15,193 nucleotides of DNA from assembly GCA_944363755.1 (NCBI GenBank), contig CALVVC010000015.1, positions 1-15,193 of the forward strand, read 5' to 3'. The DNA is from an uncultured Bacilli bacterium (GTDB taxonomy: Bacteria > Bacillota_I > Bacilli_A > RF39 > UBA660). The translations under genes and the position numbers were made by a program. The notes beneath the pieces were generated by a model, which did no database searches, was not told the origin of the DNA, and saw only the letters and a list, made by a program, of their open reading frames with translations. This document shows, piece after piece, positions 1 to 5,413 of this stretch; within the stretch, counting starts at the first letter, position 1, and each line of letters begins with the position of its first letter.

Positions 1-125
1 TTTGGGTTTATATCCTAGCTTATATCTTTACACTTGGAATGTGTTTTAATGCTACAGGAGTAATACAAGAAACTCTAAGACTTAAGAAAAGTGATATAGA
101 TGAAGCTTTAAAGAAAGAAAAATAA
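1..125 (+). CDS. C-terminal fragment of an unknown membrane protein (5' end outside window)
   Basis: An open frame runs in from the left edge and ends at TAA 123-125, giving about 40 residues. The first roughly 20 are hydrophobic and aromatic (WVYILAYIFTLGMCFNATG), like the end of a transmembrane helix. The rest is a charged, Lys-rich tail ending LKKEK, as expected for a cytoplasmic C-terminus. I do not recognise the family; a transporter or other polytopic membrane protein would fit. It is read toward the toxin/antitoxin repeat region and is followed at once by a hairpin. Confidence 0.5.
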   Translation, partial: WVYILAYIFTLGMCFNATGVIQETLRLKKSDIDEALKKEK

Positions 126-149
126 AAAGTGACTTCTAATTATCACTTT
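126..149. terminator. Hairpin between left-edge gene and repeat region
   Basis: AAAGTGA (126-132) pairs with TCACTTT (143-149) around a 10-nt loop. On the minus strand it is followed by a T-rich tract (TTTTTATTTTTC), so it looks like a terminator for minus-strand transcripts. On the plus strand the T tract is missing. Its right arm lies in the vanY-tail remnant. Confidence 0.45.
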
Positions 150-192
150 CTAAATATCTTACATAATATTTGTCAAAGGCTAAGTTATTAGT
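136..192 (-). pseudogene. vanY 3'-end remnant, copy A
   Basis: Read on the minus strand this stretch encodes LAFDKYYVRYLESDN followed by TAG. The end of the intact VanY protein (1038-1910) is LTFDEYYARYLESDNN, so this is a duplicated C-terminal tail of that gene. Homology stops abruptly about 50 bp in, and there is no reading frame beyond it. It marks the start of the first of two tandem units and shows that vanY tail DNA was copied with the adjacent toxin/antitoxin module. Confidence 0.7.
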
Positions 193-202
193 AAGTATTA
201 TG

Positions 203-226
203 GTTACGAAAATTCGTAACTTTTTT
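203..226 (+). terminator. Intrinsic terminator upstream of toxin copy 1
   Basis: GTTACGAA (203-210), two A, TTCGTAAC (213-220) form a near-perfect stem followed by TTTTTT. It faces the plus strand and sits just ahead of the toxin promoter, so it would insulate the toxin from upstream transcription. Confidence 0.7.
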
Positions 227-239
227 ATTACTTTTTTTC

Positions 240-268
240 TTGTGCTATAGAACTTAATATGATACTAT
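240..268 (+). promoter_or_regulatory. Promoter of toxin copy 1
   Basis: TTGTGC (240-245), 17-bp spacer, TACTAT (263-268) preceded by TGA, an extended -10. The predicted start near 275 gives a leader of about 58 nt. The same element recurs at 690-718. Confidence 0.65.
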
Positions 269-287
269 AATTTTAGGAACATTTAAT

Positions 288-299
288 AGTTGGGTGGTT
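288..299 (+). promoter_or_regulatory. Leader segment complementary to the toxin copy 1 3' end
   Basis: AGTTGGGTGGTT in the predicted leader can pair with AACCACCTAACT at 422-433, just behind the toxin stop codon, over 12 bp with one G-U pair. The 3' segment is also the arm of the antisense RNA terminator hairpin. It could close the mRNA into an inactive form or serve as a second target for the antisense RNA. Confidence 0.4.
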
Positions 300-332
300 A
301 CCAAACTCTATAAATAGAGGGAGGTGATGTCA

Positions 333-416
333 ATGAACAAGAAAGATTTTCTAATTTTTTCTCTAGTAATGATTATCTTCCTTTTACTATTCTTACTATT
401 TATAGTACTAATATAA
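333..416 (+). CDS. Small hydrophobic peptide, putative type I toxin (copy 1)
   Basis: The 27-residue product starts MNKKDFLIF and continues as one uninterrupted hydrophobic helix (Leu, Ile, Phe, Val) to its end: a positive N-terminus plus a single membrane span. A good ribosome site, GGGAGG (319-324), lies 8 nt before ATG 333. The in-frame ATG at 327 overlaps that site and is less likely. Size, composition, own promoter and a convergent antisense RNA overlapping the 3' end resemble type I toxins of Gram-positive bacteria (Fst, TxpA, BsrG), which act on the membrane. I see no clear sequence match to a named family. The toxin role is inferred from architecture. Confidence 0.7.
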   Translation: MNKKDFLIFSLVMIIFLLLFLLFIVLI

Positions 417-529
417 AGGAAAACCACCTAACTCAGCAATGATTTAGGTGGTACCAACTTTTTATTATGGTAACACTCAATATGCGAATATTAAGTGTTC
501 CTTTTATATTTTATGTAAATTTCTTTTAC
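412..529 (-). ncRNA. Predicted antisense RNA (antitoxin), copy 1
   Basis: From the minus-strand promoter at 536-564 the predicted start is near 529. The RNA opens with a stem-loop (513-531), crosses the toxin terminator region in antisense, and ends at the hairpin TTAGGTGGT/ACCACCTAA (444-452 with 423-431) followed on the minus strand by TTTTCCTTTAT. The roughly 118-nt RNA overlaps the toxin mRNA 3' end down to the stop codon. Pairing with the 3' end of a small hydrophobic-peptide mRNA is the arrangement of RatA/TxpA and SR4/BsrG. Transcription itself is not shown. Confidence 0.65.
472..512 (+). terminator. Toxin copy 1 mRNA terminator
   Basis: AACACT, one mismatch, AATAT (472-483) pair with ATATT and AGTGTT (488-499) around loop GCGA, followed by CCTTTTATATTTT. 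It lies inside the antisense RNA region. Confidence 0.7.
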
Positions 530-531
530 AT
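513..531 (-). repeat. 19-nt stem-loop at the antisense RNA 5' end, copy 1
   Basis: ATGTAAATTTCTTTTACAT is a 7-bp stem with a 5-nt loop that falls at the predicted antisense RNA 5' end. The identical 19 nt occur at 966-984 and 14710-14728, each at the same place relative to an antisense promoter. Confidence 0.75.
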
Positions 532-535
532 ATAC

Positions 536-564
536 ATCTTATCACATAAGTAACTTTTATGCAA
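536..564 (-). promoter_or_regulatory. Antisense RNA promoter, copy 1
   Basis: On the minus strand, TTGCAT (559-564), 17-bp spacer, TAAGAT (536-541) preceded by TGA, an extended -10. The same sequence occurs at 989-1017. Confidence 0.7.
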
Positions 565-583
565 GTATCTTAGATGAGTTATA

Positions 584-643
584 CTAATTATTAACACTTT
601 CTAAATATCTTAAATAATTTTTGTTAAAAGATAAGTTATTAGT
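584..643 (-). pseudogene. vanY 3'-end remnant, copy B
   Basis: The minus strand encodes LSFNKNYLRYLESVNN followed by TAG, matching the VanY C-terminus with several substitutions. It is more diverged than copy A. Beyond position 643 it shares sequence with copy A but not with vanY, so both remnants come from one earlier junction. It forms the boundary between the two tandem units. Confidence 0.7.
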
Positions 644-653
644 AAGTATTATG

Positions 654-678
654 GTTACGAAAATTCGTAACTTTTTTA
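654..678 (+). terminator. Intrinsic terminator upstream of toxin copy 2
   Basis: The same hairpin as at 203-220 (GTTACGAA 654-661, TTCGTAAC 664-671), followed by TTTTTT. It insulates the second toxin promoter. Confidence 0.65.
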
Positions 679-689
679 TTACTTTTTTC

Positions 690-718
690 TTGTATTATAG
701 AAATTAATATGATACTAT
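690..718 (+). promoter_or_regulatory. Promoter of toxin copy 2
   Basis: TTGTAT (690-695), 17-bp spacer, TACTAT (713-718) with TGA before it. It is near-identical to the copy 1 promoter. Confidence 0.65.
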
Positions 719-746
719 AATTTTAGGAACATTTAATAGTTGGGTG

Positions 747-766
747 AAGCCTCAGAAAGGAGGCTT
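747..766 (+). promoter_or_regulatory. Hairpin that hides the toxin copy 2 ribosome site
   Basis: AAGCCTC (747-753) pairs with GAGGCTT (760-766) around AGAAAG. The ribosome site AAAGGAGG (756-763) lies in the loop and 3' arm, four bases before ATG 770, so the hairpin would block initiation. Just upstream, AGTTGGGTG (738-746) can pair with CACCTAACT (870-878) behind the gene. Confidence 0.6.
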
Positions 767-769
767 ATA

Positions 770-862
770 ATGAACAAGAAGGATTTTTTAATTCTGTCTT
801 TAGTAATTATGCTATTTCTTCAGGAAATTTTAATGCTTTTTATGATTTGCACCTTAAAATAG
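770..862 (+). CDS. Small hydrophobic peptide, putative type I toxin (copy 2)
   Basis: The 30-residue product begins MNKKDFLILSLVIML, clearly homologous to copy 1 over its first half. It then diverges to FLQEILMLFMICTLK, placing Gln and Glu inside the hydrophobic stretch. Divergence between strongly conserved flanks suggests the peptides, or the antisense target sequences, have been evolving apart so that each copy keeps its own antitoxin. The ribosome site is sequestered in a leader hairpin, a usual control on type I toxins. No other gene could account for the conserved promoter. Confidence 0.65.
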   Translation: MNKKDFLILSLVIMLFLQEILMLFMICTLK

Positions 863-982
863 AAGAATCCACCTAACTCAAGCGATGTTTAGGTGGTTCT
901 AATAGAAAAACAATTAATTAGAGGCACACTCAACACTGCAATATTAAGTGTTCCTTTTATATTTTATGTAAATTTCTTTTAC
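857..982 (-). ncRNA. Predicted antisense RNA (antitoxin), copy 2
   Basis: The promoter at 989-1017 predicts a start near 982, at the conserved stem-loop (966-984). The RNA ends after the hairpin TTAGGTGG/CCACCTAA (889-896 with 869-876) followed by ATTCTTCTATTTT on the minus strand. The conserved stem arms enclose a loop different from copy 1, consistent with specificity for the copy 2 mRNA. The vanY stop codon is only 20 bp upstream of the promoter, with no terminator between, so vanY transcripts may read into this RNA. Confidence 0.6.
932..965 (+). terminator. Toxin copy 2 mRNA terminator
   Basis: AACACT (932-937) and AGTGTT (947-952) with a 9-nt loop, followed by CCTTTTATATTTT. It is shorter than the copy 1 hairpin because one inner arm is lost. 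Confidence 0.6.
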
Positions 983-984
983 AT
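966..984 (-). repeat. 19-nt stem-loop at the antisense RNA 5' end, copy 2
   Basis: Identical 19 nt to 513-531 and 14710-14728, at the predicted 5' end of the antisense RNA. Confidence 0.75.
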
Positions 985-988
985 ATAC

Positions 989-1017
989 ATCTTATCACAT
1001 AAGTAACTTTTATGCAA
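989..1017 (-). promoter_or_regulatory. Antisense RNA promoter, copy 2
   Basis: Minus strand TTGCAT (1012-1017), 17-bp spacer, TAAGAT (989-994) with an extended TGA. It lies directly behind the vanY stop codon. Confidence 0.7.
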
Positions 1018-1037
1018 GTATCTTAGATGATTTTATA

Positions 1038-1910
1038 TTAATTATTATCACTTTCTAAATATCTTGCGTAATATTCATCAAAGGTTAGGCTACTAGCCTT
1101 TATTTTTTGGGCAAGTTCTATACCAACATATCTATAATGCCAAGCCTCAAAACTATAAGTAGTAATCTTTTCTTTATTTTTAGGATATCTTAAAATAAAC
1201 CCATAGTTATGAGCATTTTCTAACATCCAGTTATATTCATTAGTATTCTCGAAATTATTAAAGTCATCAAAGGCTCTTGTTACATCAACAACTAATCCTG
1301 TTTGATGTTCAGAGTATCCAGCTCTTGCAGAGTAGGTATCGGCCATTTCAACTCCATCACTTTTAACATAATTATTATATAAATTTTCTTGATATGTATA
1401 AGATCTATAAGCAGAGATTACTCGAATATTCATACCATCATTTTTGGCATCACTTATTAATTTTTCAATATTATCTTTCGCTTCTTTAACTAAATAAATA
1501 CCACTTTTAGCATAACTATTATCTAAAAGTTCTAGATTATTTGGAATATAATTACTATCTAAATAATTAAACTTATTAACAAATAAATAATTAGTATTTA
1601 AATTAGTAGCAGGAATAGTATCAGTATAAAATTCTTTATCTAAGTTTAAATTAACTCTTGTAACAATATCTTCTATACTTAAATCTTTATTATTATCTTG
1701 ATAAGCTTTATACCTATCAAGATTTTCTTTCTTATAATAAGATAATTTACTAAATTTATTATCTTCTTCTAAAGGGATATTTTCTGTAGGTTTCTTTTCT
1801 TTAATATTATCAATATCTTTATCTTTACTATCTGTATTAAATAAGAAAATCATAAGAATAATAAAAATAATAACAATAATACTACTTAATATAATAATAA
1901 TCTTTTTCAT
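1038..1910 (-). CDS. VanY-type D-alanyl-D-alanine carboxypeptidase (peptidase M15B)
   Basis: The 290-residue protein has a short basic N-terminus and one hydrophobic segment (residues 4-24), so it is an anchored, outward-facing enzyme. A Lys/Asp/Asn-rich linker follows, then a VanY domain from about 100 onward. Family landmarks are visible: SAYRS (166-170), the metal motif SEHQTGLVVD (200-209; His202 and Asp209), and EAWHYRY (255-261; Glu255 base, His258 metal ligand). Known members are zinc enzymes that remove the terminal D-Ala from peptidoglycan stem peptides. The ribosome site AAGGTG lies 7 nt before the start. It is divergent from dacA, suggesting a wall-maturation pair. There is no van cluster nearby, so a vancomycin resistance role is not indicated. 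Its 3' end has been copied twice downstream. Confidence 0.88.
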   Translation of the reverse strand: MKKIIIILSSIIVIIFIILMIFLFNTDSKDKDIDNIKEKKPTENIPLEEDNKFSKLSYYKKENLDRYKAYQDNNKDLSIEDIVTRVNLNLDKEFYTDTIPATNLNTNYLFVNKFNYLDSNYIPNNLELLDNSYAKSGIYLVKEAKDNIEKLISDAKNDGMNIRVISAYRSYTYQENLYNNYVKSDGVEMADTYSARAGYSEHQTGLVVDVTRAFDDFNNFENTNEYNWMLENAHNYGFILRYPKNKEKITTYSFEAWHYRYVGIELAQKIKASSLTFDEYYARYLESDNN

Positions 1911-1998
1911 ATATATACACCTTACTTAATTTTATTACATTTAACCTTTATTAATACCATGATAACATATAAATTATAAATTTAATACAACAAAAAAA

Positions 1999-2045
1999 CG
2001 TACAAAATGTACGAAAATAACTATTAATTATGTACTTTTTGTACG
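1999..2045. promoter_or_regulatory. Paired palindromes in the vanY-dacA spacer (operator or terminator)
   Basis: CGTACAAAATGTACG (1999-2013) and GTACTTTTTGTAC (2032-2044) are each self-complementary. Their centres are about 32 bp apart, three helical turns, as for a dimeric regulator binding one face. Together they also form one long hairpin (14-bp stem, one mismatch, 19-nt loop) followed on the minus strand by TTTTTTT, which would be a minus-strand terminator. Position between divergent wall genes favours regulation, but the sequence cannot decide. Confidence 0.5.
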
Positions 2046-2079
2046 AAAAACATCATACCCTTTATTAGGAGTTGATTTA

Positions 2080-3390
2080 ATGAAAAAGATAATTCTATTA
2101 CTTATGTTATCTATTCTTTTAATACCTTGTTATGCTAAAGCAGAAGAGATAAATAATAATACAGAAATACAAGAAGAGAATATTACTGAAAATAGAGAAT
2201 CTAATATTAATGAAGAGTCTACTGATATAGAACATAATACTATAGATATAAATGATAAAAAGAATAATACTAATACTGAAGAAAATATAAATAGTGATAC
2301 ATCATTAATTCCTAATGCAACTGCTGGTATTTTAATGGATGCTACTACGGGAGAGATAATTTTTGAAAAAAATAAAGATGAGAAGCTAGCGGTTGCTTCT
2401 ATGACTAAAATGGTAGCACAGATTATAATACTTGAATCTATTGAATCTGGTAAGATTAAATGGAATGATATTGTAACTGCTAGTGCAAATGCCTCAGGTA
2501 TGGGAGGGAGTCAAATATATTTAACAACAGGAGAAGAGATGACAGTAGAAGATATGATGAAAGGTATATCTATGGCTAGTGCTAATGATGCAACTGTTGC
2601 TATGGCTGAGTTTATTGCAGGAAGTGAAGTAGAGTTTGTTGAGATGATGAATAAAAAAGTAAAAGATTTAGGACTTAAAAATACTTTCTTTAAAAACTGT
2701 ACAGGACTAGATGAAGAAGGACATTACTCAAGTGCTTATGATATGGCTATAATAGCAAGAGAGCTTTTAAAACATGAGAAGATATTAGAGTTTTCAAGCG
2801 TTTATGAAGATTATTTAAGAGAAGATACTGATAATAAGTTTTGGTTAGTTAATACTAATAAATTAGTAAGATTTTATGAAGGTGCTGATGGGTTAAAAAC
2901 AGGTCATACTGATGCTGCTAAATATTGTCTAGCTGCTACTGCTAAAAGAGATGATTTTAGACTTATTGCAATTGTTTTAGGAGAAGATAATAGTGGGGTT
3001 AGAAATAGTGAGACAATGAGTTTACTTGATTATGGTTTTAATAACTATAAAATAGAAATATTAAAAACTAAAGATGATATTGTAAAAGAAATAAGTTTGG
3101 ATAAAGCGACTAGTCCTAAAATAAGTCTAGTACCTCTTAATGATATTGCCATACTTTCTAAGAAAAGTGCAGATACAAAAAAATATACTTATGATATAAA
3201 AATAACTAATAATAATTTACCTTTAAAAATAGGAGATGAAGTAGGTAAAATTATAGTTAAAGATAGTGATAATAATAAGGTTAAAGAAGAAGTATTAACA
3301 GTAACAGAAAATGTAGATAAACTTAATTTTTTAGAACTATTTGGTAAAACTTTAACAGATATGATATTAGGTAATATGAACTTTGTATAG
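2080..3390 (+). CDS. dacA: D-alanyl-D-alanine carboxypeptidase, PBP5/DacF type (peptidase S11)
   Basis: The 436-residue protein has a Sec signal peptide (KK, then a hydrophobic core, cleavage near YAKAE at about 18-22). A low-complexity Asn/Glu-rich linker of about 50 residues follows. The catalytic domain shows SMTK (Ser107, Lys110), SAN (167-169) and KTG (273-275), the three active-site motifs of penicillin-binding carboxypeptidases. A beta-rich C-terminal PBP5_C region (about 320-410) and a terminal amphipathic helix (FLELFGKTLTDMILGNM) would hold it on the outer membrane face. It trims the fifth D-Ala of peptidoglycan stems. The ribosome site AGGAG lies 8 nt before the start. The long acidic/Asn linker is unusual but consistent with A+T-rich genomes. 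The symbol is by family; dacF is equally possible. Confidence 0.92.
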   Translation: MKKIILLLMLSILLIPCYAKAEEINNNTEIQEENITENRESNINEESTDIEHNTIDINDKKNNTNTEENINSDTSLIPNATAGILMDATTGEIIFEKNKDEKLAVASMTKMVAQIIILESIESGKIKWNDIVTASANASGMGGSQIYLTTGEEMTVEDMMKGISMASANDATVAMAEFIAGSEVEFVEMMNKKVKDLGLKNTFFKNCTGLDEEGHYSSAYDMAIIARELLKHEKILEFSSVYEDYLREDTDNKFWLVNTNKLVRFYEGADGLKTGHTDAAKYCLAATAKRDDFRLIAIVLGEDNSGVRNSETMSLLDYGFNNYKIEILKTKDDIVKEISLDKATSPKISLVPLNDIAILSKKSADTKKYTYDIKITNNNLPLKIGDEVGKIIVKDSDNNKVKEEVLTVTENVDKLNFLELFGKTLTDMILGNMNFV

Positions 3391-3415
3391 ACTAATCTTT
3401 TTAGGTTAGTCTTTT
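3390..3415 (+). terminator. dacA terminator
   Basis: GACTAATC (3390-3397) pairs with GGTTAGTC (3404-3411, one G-U) around a T-rich loop, followed by TTTT. It starts on the last base of the stop codon. Confidence 0.8.
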
Positions 3416-3445
3416 AAATTTTGATATATAAATAACTAAAATAAT

Positions 3446-3453
3446 GGTATACT
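3446..3453 (+). promoter_or_regulatory. Extended -10 promoter of the AlbA_2 gene
   Basis: TGGTATACT (from 3445) is a TG-extended -10. No good -35 lies at 17 bp; TTGATA at 3421 is 21 bp away. A start near 3460 would make ATG 3466 nearly leaderless, supporting ATG 3487 as the real start. Confidence 0.4.
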
Positions 3454-3486
3454 ATAAGTAATAAAATGAGTGAGGTGAGAAAATTA

Positions 3487-4944
3487 ATGTTATCTAAAAT
3501 AAATTCAATTATTACAGAAGATTATTTAAAAAATACTAAAGAAAATTTGTATTTTGAAAGAAAAAGAGCAAAGGTTAGTATGCAAGATTTAGCTAATGAA
3601 ATAGCATCTTTTTCAAATGCTAATGGTGGAGTAATAGCAGTAGGAATAACTGATGATGGCAAGATAGAAGGTTTTAATGATTATGGTATTAATAAATTAA
3701 ATGATTTTCAAAAAATAGTTACTAACTATTTAAGTCCAACACCTAATTATAAAACTGAGTTAATAGAAATAAAAAATATAAAAAATGAAAAAGATAATAT
3801 TTTATTATTTCATATTGGACCTGCATTAAACTTTATAGTTAGGAATAATAAAGATGAAGTTTACTTAAGACAAGGAGATTCCTCTATAAGATTAAACACT
3901 GAACAAGTAAGAAGTTTAGAGTATGAAAAAAGAGAAAGAAATTTTGAATCTGAAGTATTAAATATGTCTAGTATTAATGATCTCGATTTAGAAGTTATGG
4001 ATATTTATAAAGATAAAATAGGTGCAAAAGAAATACCTAATGAACAAGTATTAAAAGCAAGAGGTTTTTTAGTTGAAGATAATGGGAAATTATGTTTTAC
4101 AAAGGCTGGTATGCTTTTATTTGGTAAAAACCCTTCAGTATATTTACCTAGTGCTAGAGTAAGAGTTTTAAAGTTTGAAGGAATTAATTTTCAAGTTGGA
4201 ACAGAAATGAATATAGTTAAAGATAGAACTTTTGATAAGTGTTTATATAAGACTTTAGAAGAAGCAAGAGATTTTATTAATTCTCAGTTGAGAGAGTTTA
4301 CTCATTTAAATCAAAAAGGTATATTTGAAACTGTTCCAGAGTATCCAGAATTTGCATGGTATGAAGGATTAGTTAATGCTGTTACTCACAGAGACTATTC
4401 TAATACTGGTGAATATATTACAGTGAAATTATTTGATGATAGATTAGAAATATTAAGTCCGGGTAAACTTAGTGGATTTATTACTTTAGAAAATATGAAA
4501 ACAGAACGCTATTCAAGGAATCCTCAAATAGCAAGAGTTTTAACTGAATTCGGTATTGTTAGAGAATTAAATGAAGGTGTAAAAAGAATATATAGTGAAA
4601 TGCAAAGATTTTATTTAAAGGATCCTATTTATTCTGAACCTAATCAACATGCAGTTTTGTTAGTTCTTGATAATAATATAGTTATGAGAAGTAAAAGAAA
4701 AACTGAGACAATGTTAAAAAATAAAGAGATAGGAAAAAAATGGGAACAATTAAATTATCAAGAAAGACAAGTACTACAGGCAATATATGATAAAGGTGAA
4801 ATTACTTCAATAGAAGTAACAACAATCATTAATAGAGGTAAGACAACTGCAGTAAAATTGCTCAATAGATTAGTTGACTATGATTTAATAGTTTGGACAG
4901 GTACTACAAAGAAAGATAGTTATGGTAGGTACATTATCAAATAG
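3487..4944 (+). CDS. AlbA_2 (Schlafen-like) domain ATP-binding protein with C-terminal winged helix
   Basis: The frame is open from ATG 3466, but a good ribosome site GAGGTG (3472-3477) lies 9 nt before ATG 3487, giving 485 residues. The N-terminal AlbA_2 domain (about 15-145) contains ExK/R (Glu24-Arg25-Lys26) and FSNANGGVIAVGI (42-54). A middle region has EGLVNAVTHRDY (293-304) and a later SPGKL, typical of the GHKL-like HATPase_c_4 domain annotated in 'RecG-like ATP-binding' proteins. The end (about 425-485) reads as a winged-helix DNA-binding domain. Such proteins are called putative transcriptional regulators and occur in accessory and defence regions; true RecG helicase motifs are absent. 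Cellular role unknown. The next feature is an unusual repeat array. Confidence 0.8.
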   Translation: MLSKINSIITEDYLKNTKENLYFERKRAKVSMQDLANEIASFSNANGGVIAVGITDDGKIEGFNDYGINKLNDFQKIVTNYLSPTPNYKTELIEIKNIKNEKDNILLFHIGPALNFIVRNNKDEVYLRQGDSSIRLNTEQVRSLEYEKRERNFESEVLNMSSINDLDLEVMDIYKDKIGAKEIPNEQVLKARGFLVEDNGKLCFTKAGMLLFGKNPSVYLPSARVRVLKFEGINFQVGTEMNIVKDRTFDKCLYKTLEEARDFINSQLREFTHLNQKGIFETVPEYPEFAWYEGLVNAVTHRDYSNTGEYITVKLFDDRLEILSPGKLSGFITLENMKTERYSRNPQIARVLTEFGIVRELNEGVKRIYSEMQRFYLKDPIYSEPNQHAVLLVLDNNIVMRSKRKTETMLKNKEIGKKWEQLNYQERQVLQAIYDKGEITSIEVTTIINRGKTTAVKLLNRLVDYDLIVWTGTTKKDSYGRYIIK

Positions 4945-4958
4945 TATTATTACTATTT
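4939..4958 (+). terminator. Weak hairpin at the end of the AlbA_2 gene
   Basis: AAATAGTA (4939-4946) and TACTATTT (4951-4958) form an A+T stem over the stop codon. No T tract follows, so terminator function is doubtful. Confidence 0.3.
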
Positions 4959-4964
4959 AATAAT

Positions 4965-5117
4965 GTTTAGAGCTGTTCACTTCTGTTTAGAGCTGTTCAC
5001 TTCTGTTTAGAGCTGTTCACTTCTGTTCAGATGCTTTCACTTCTGTTCAGATGCTTTCAGTTCTGTTCAGATGCTTTCAGTTCTGTTCAGATGCTTTCAG
5101 TTCTGTTCAGATGCTTT
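4965..5117. repeat. 20-bp tandem repeat array (7 full units plus 13 nt)
   Basis: Units begin at 4965, 4985, 5005 (type A, GTTTAGAGCTGTTCACTTCT), 5025 (A/B hybrid), 5045, 5065 and 5085 (type B, GTTCAGATGCTTTCAGTTCT), with a partial B at 5105. A and B agree at 14 of 20 positions. Each unit is 40% G+C, well above its neighbours. A 20-bp period is not a multiple of 3, and stops occur in every frame of both strands, so it is not coding. Units abut without spacers, so it is not CRISPR. A 20-bp period is two helical turns, as in iterons or protein-binding arrays, but no initiator gene is recognised here. Confidence 0.92.
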
Positions 5118-5136
5118 GCATGAAATGTTAACATAA

Positions 5137-5412
5137 AGACAAGTTACTAAAGTTAAACGAATTATTAAAGAAACTATTATTGATAAATATTTTTTAAAAC
5201 AGTGGTATGAAAAAATATCAATAGACTATGCATATTCTACTAAAAATAAACGTAAAAAAGAGTTTATGCATTTAATAGATAAAATGTGTAACTTTTATAA
5301 CTATGATGAATATAAGAACTTAAATAAAGAGATTAAAGCCTTAGCTAAAAAATATAATTGTAATGAAAATGATTTGGAATATGAAGAATATGAAGAGGAG
5401 ATAGTGTGGTAA
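5137..5412 (+). pseudogene. Headless ORF upstream of the SEC-C gene (probable 5'-truncated gene)
   Basis: An open frame without a plausible start runs from just after TAA 5134-5136 to TAA 5410-5412 (about 91 codons). It encodes a Lys-rich protein with helical character (around FLKQWYEKISIDYAYS) and an acidic end EEYEEEIVW. The first ATG is at 5266 and would give only 48 residues. Codon composition matches neighbouring genes, and the stop is one base from the SEC-C start, as in a translationally coupled pair. The missing front coincides with the tandem repeat array, suggesting the array or a deletion removed it. No family recognised. Confidence 0.5.
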
Positions 5413-5413
5413 A

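Larger units (their letters stand above)
142..1055. repeat. Tandem duplication (about 451 and 454 bp) of toxin-antitoxin module plus vanY tail
   Basis: The landmark CACTTTCTAAATATCTT occurs at 144, 595 and 1049, so the units are 451 and 454 bp long. Each unit holds, in order, a vanY tail, the hairpin GTTACGAAAATTCGTAAC with a T tract, a toxin promoter, a hydrophobic-peptide gene, an antisense RNA and its minus-strand promoter. Promoter regions and the antisense-promoter end are almost identical between units. The peptide genes and the hairpin loops behind them have diverged. The third landmark is the end of the intact vanY gene. Confidence 0.85.

Noticed and set aside
1038..1910. Vancomycin-resistance cluster around vanY
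   Set aside because: No vanHAX, vanRS or vanZ genes are visible; chromosomal VanY-type peptidases are common in wall metabolism.
1999..2013. LexA (SOS) box
   Set aside because: The Gram-positive box is CGAAC-N4-GTTCG; this palindrome has CGTAC arms and does not fit.
3487..4944. RecG helicase
   Set aside because: Often annotated so, but there are no Walker or helicase motifs; the visible domains are AlbA_2, a GHKL-like region and a winged helix.
4965..5117. CRISPR array
   Set aside because: Units are contiguous 20-bp repeats with no spacers and no cas gene nearby.
5085..5117. CcpA cre site in the repeat units
   Set aside because: Only half of the cre pattern (GCTTTCA) is present; the partner half and central CG are missing.
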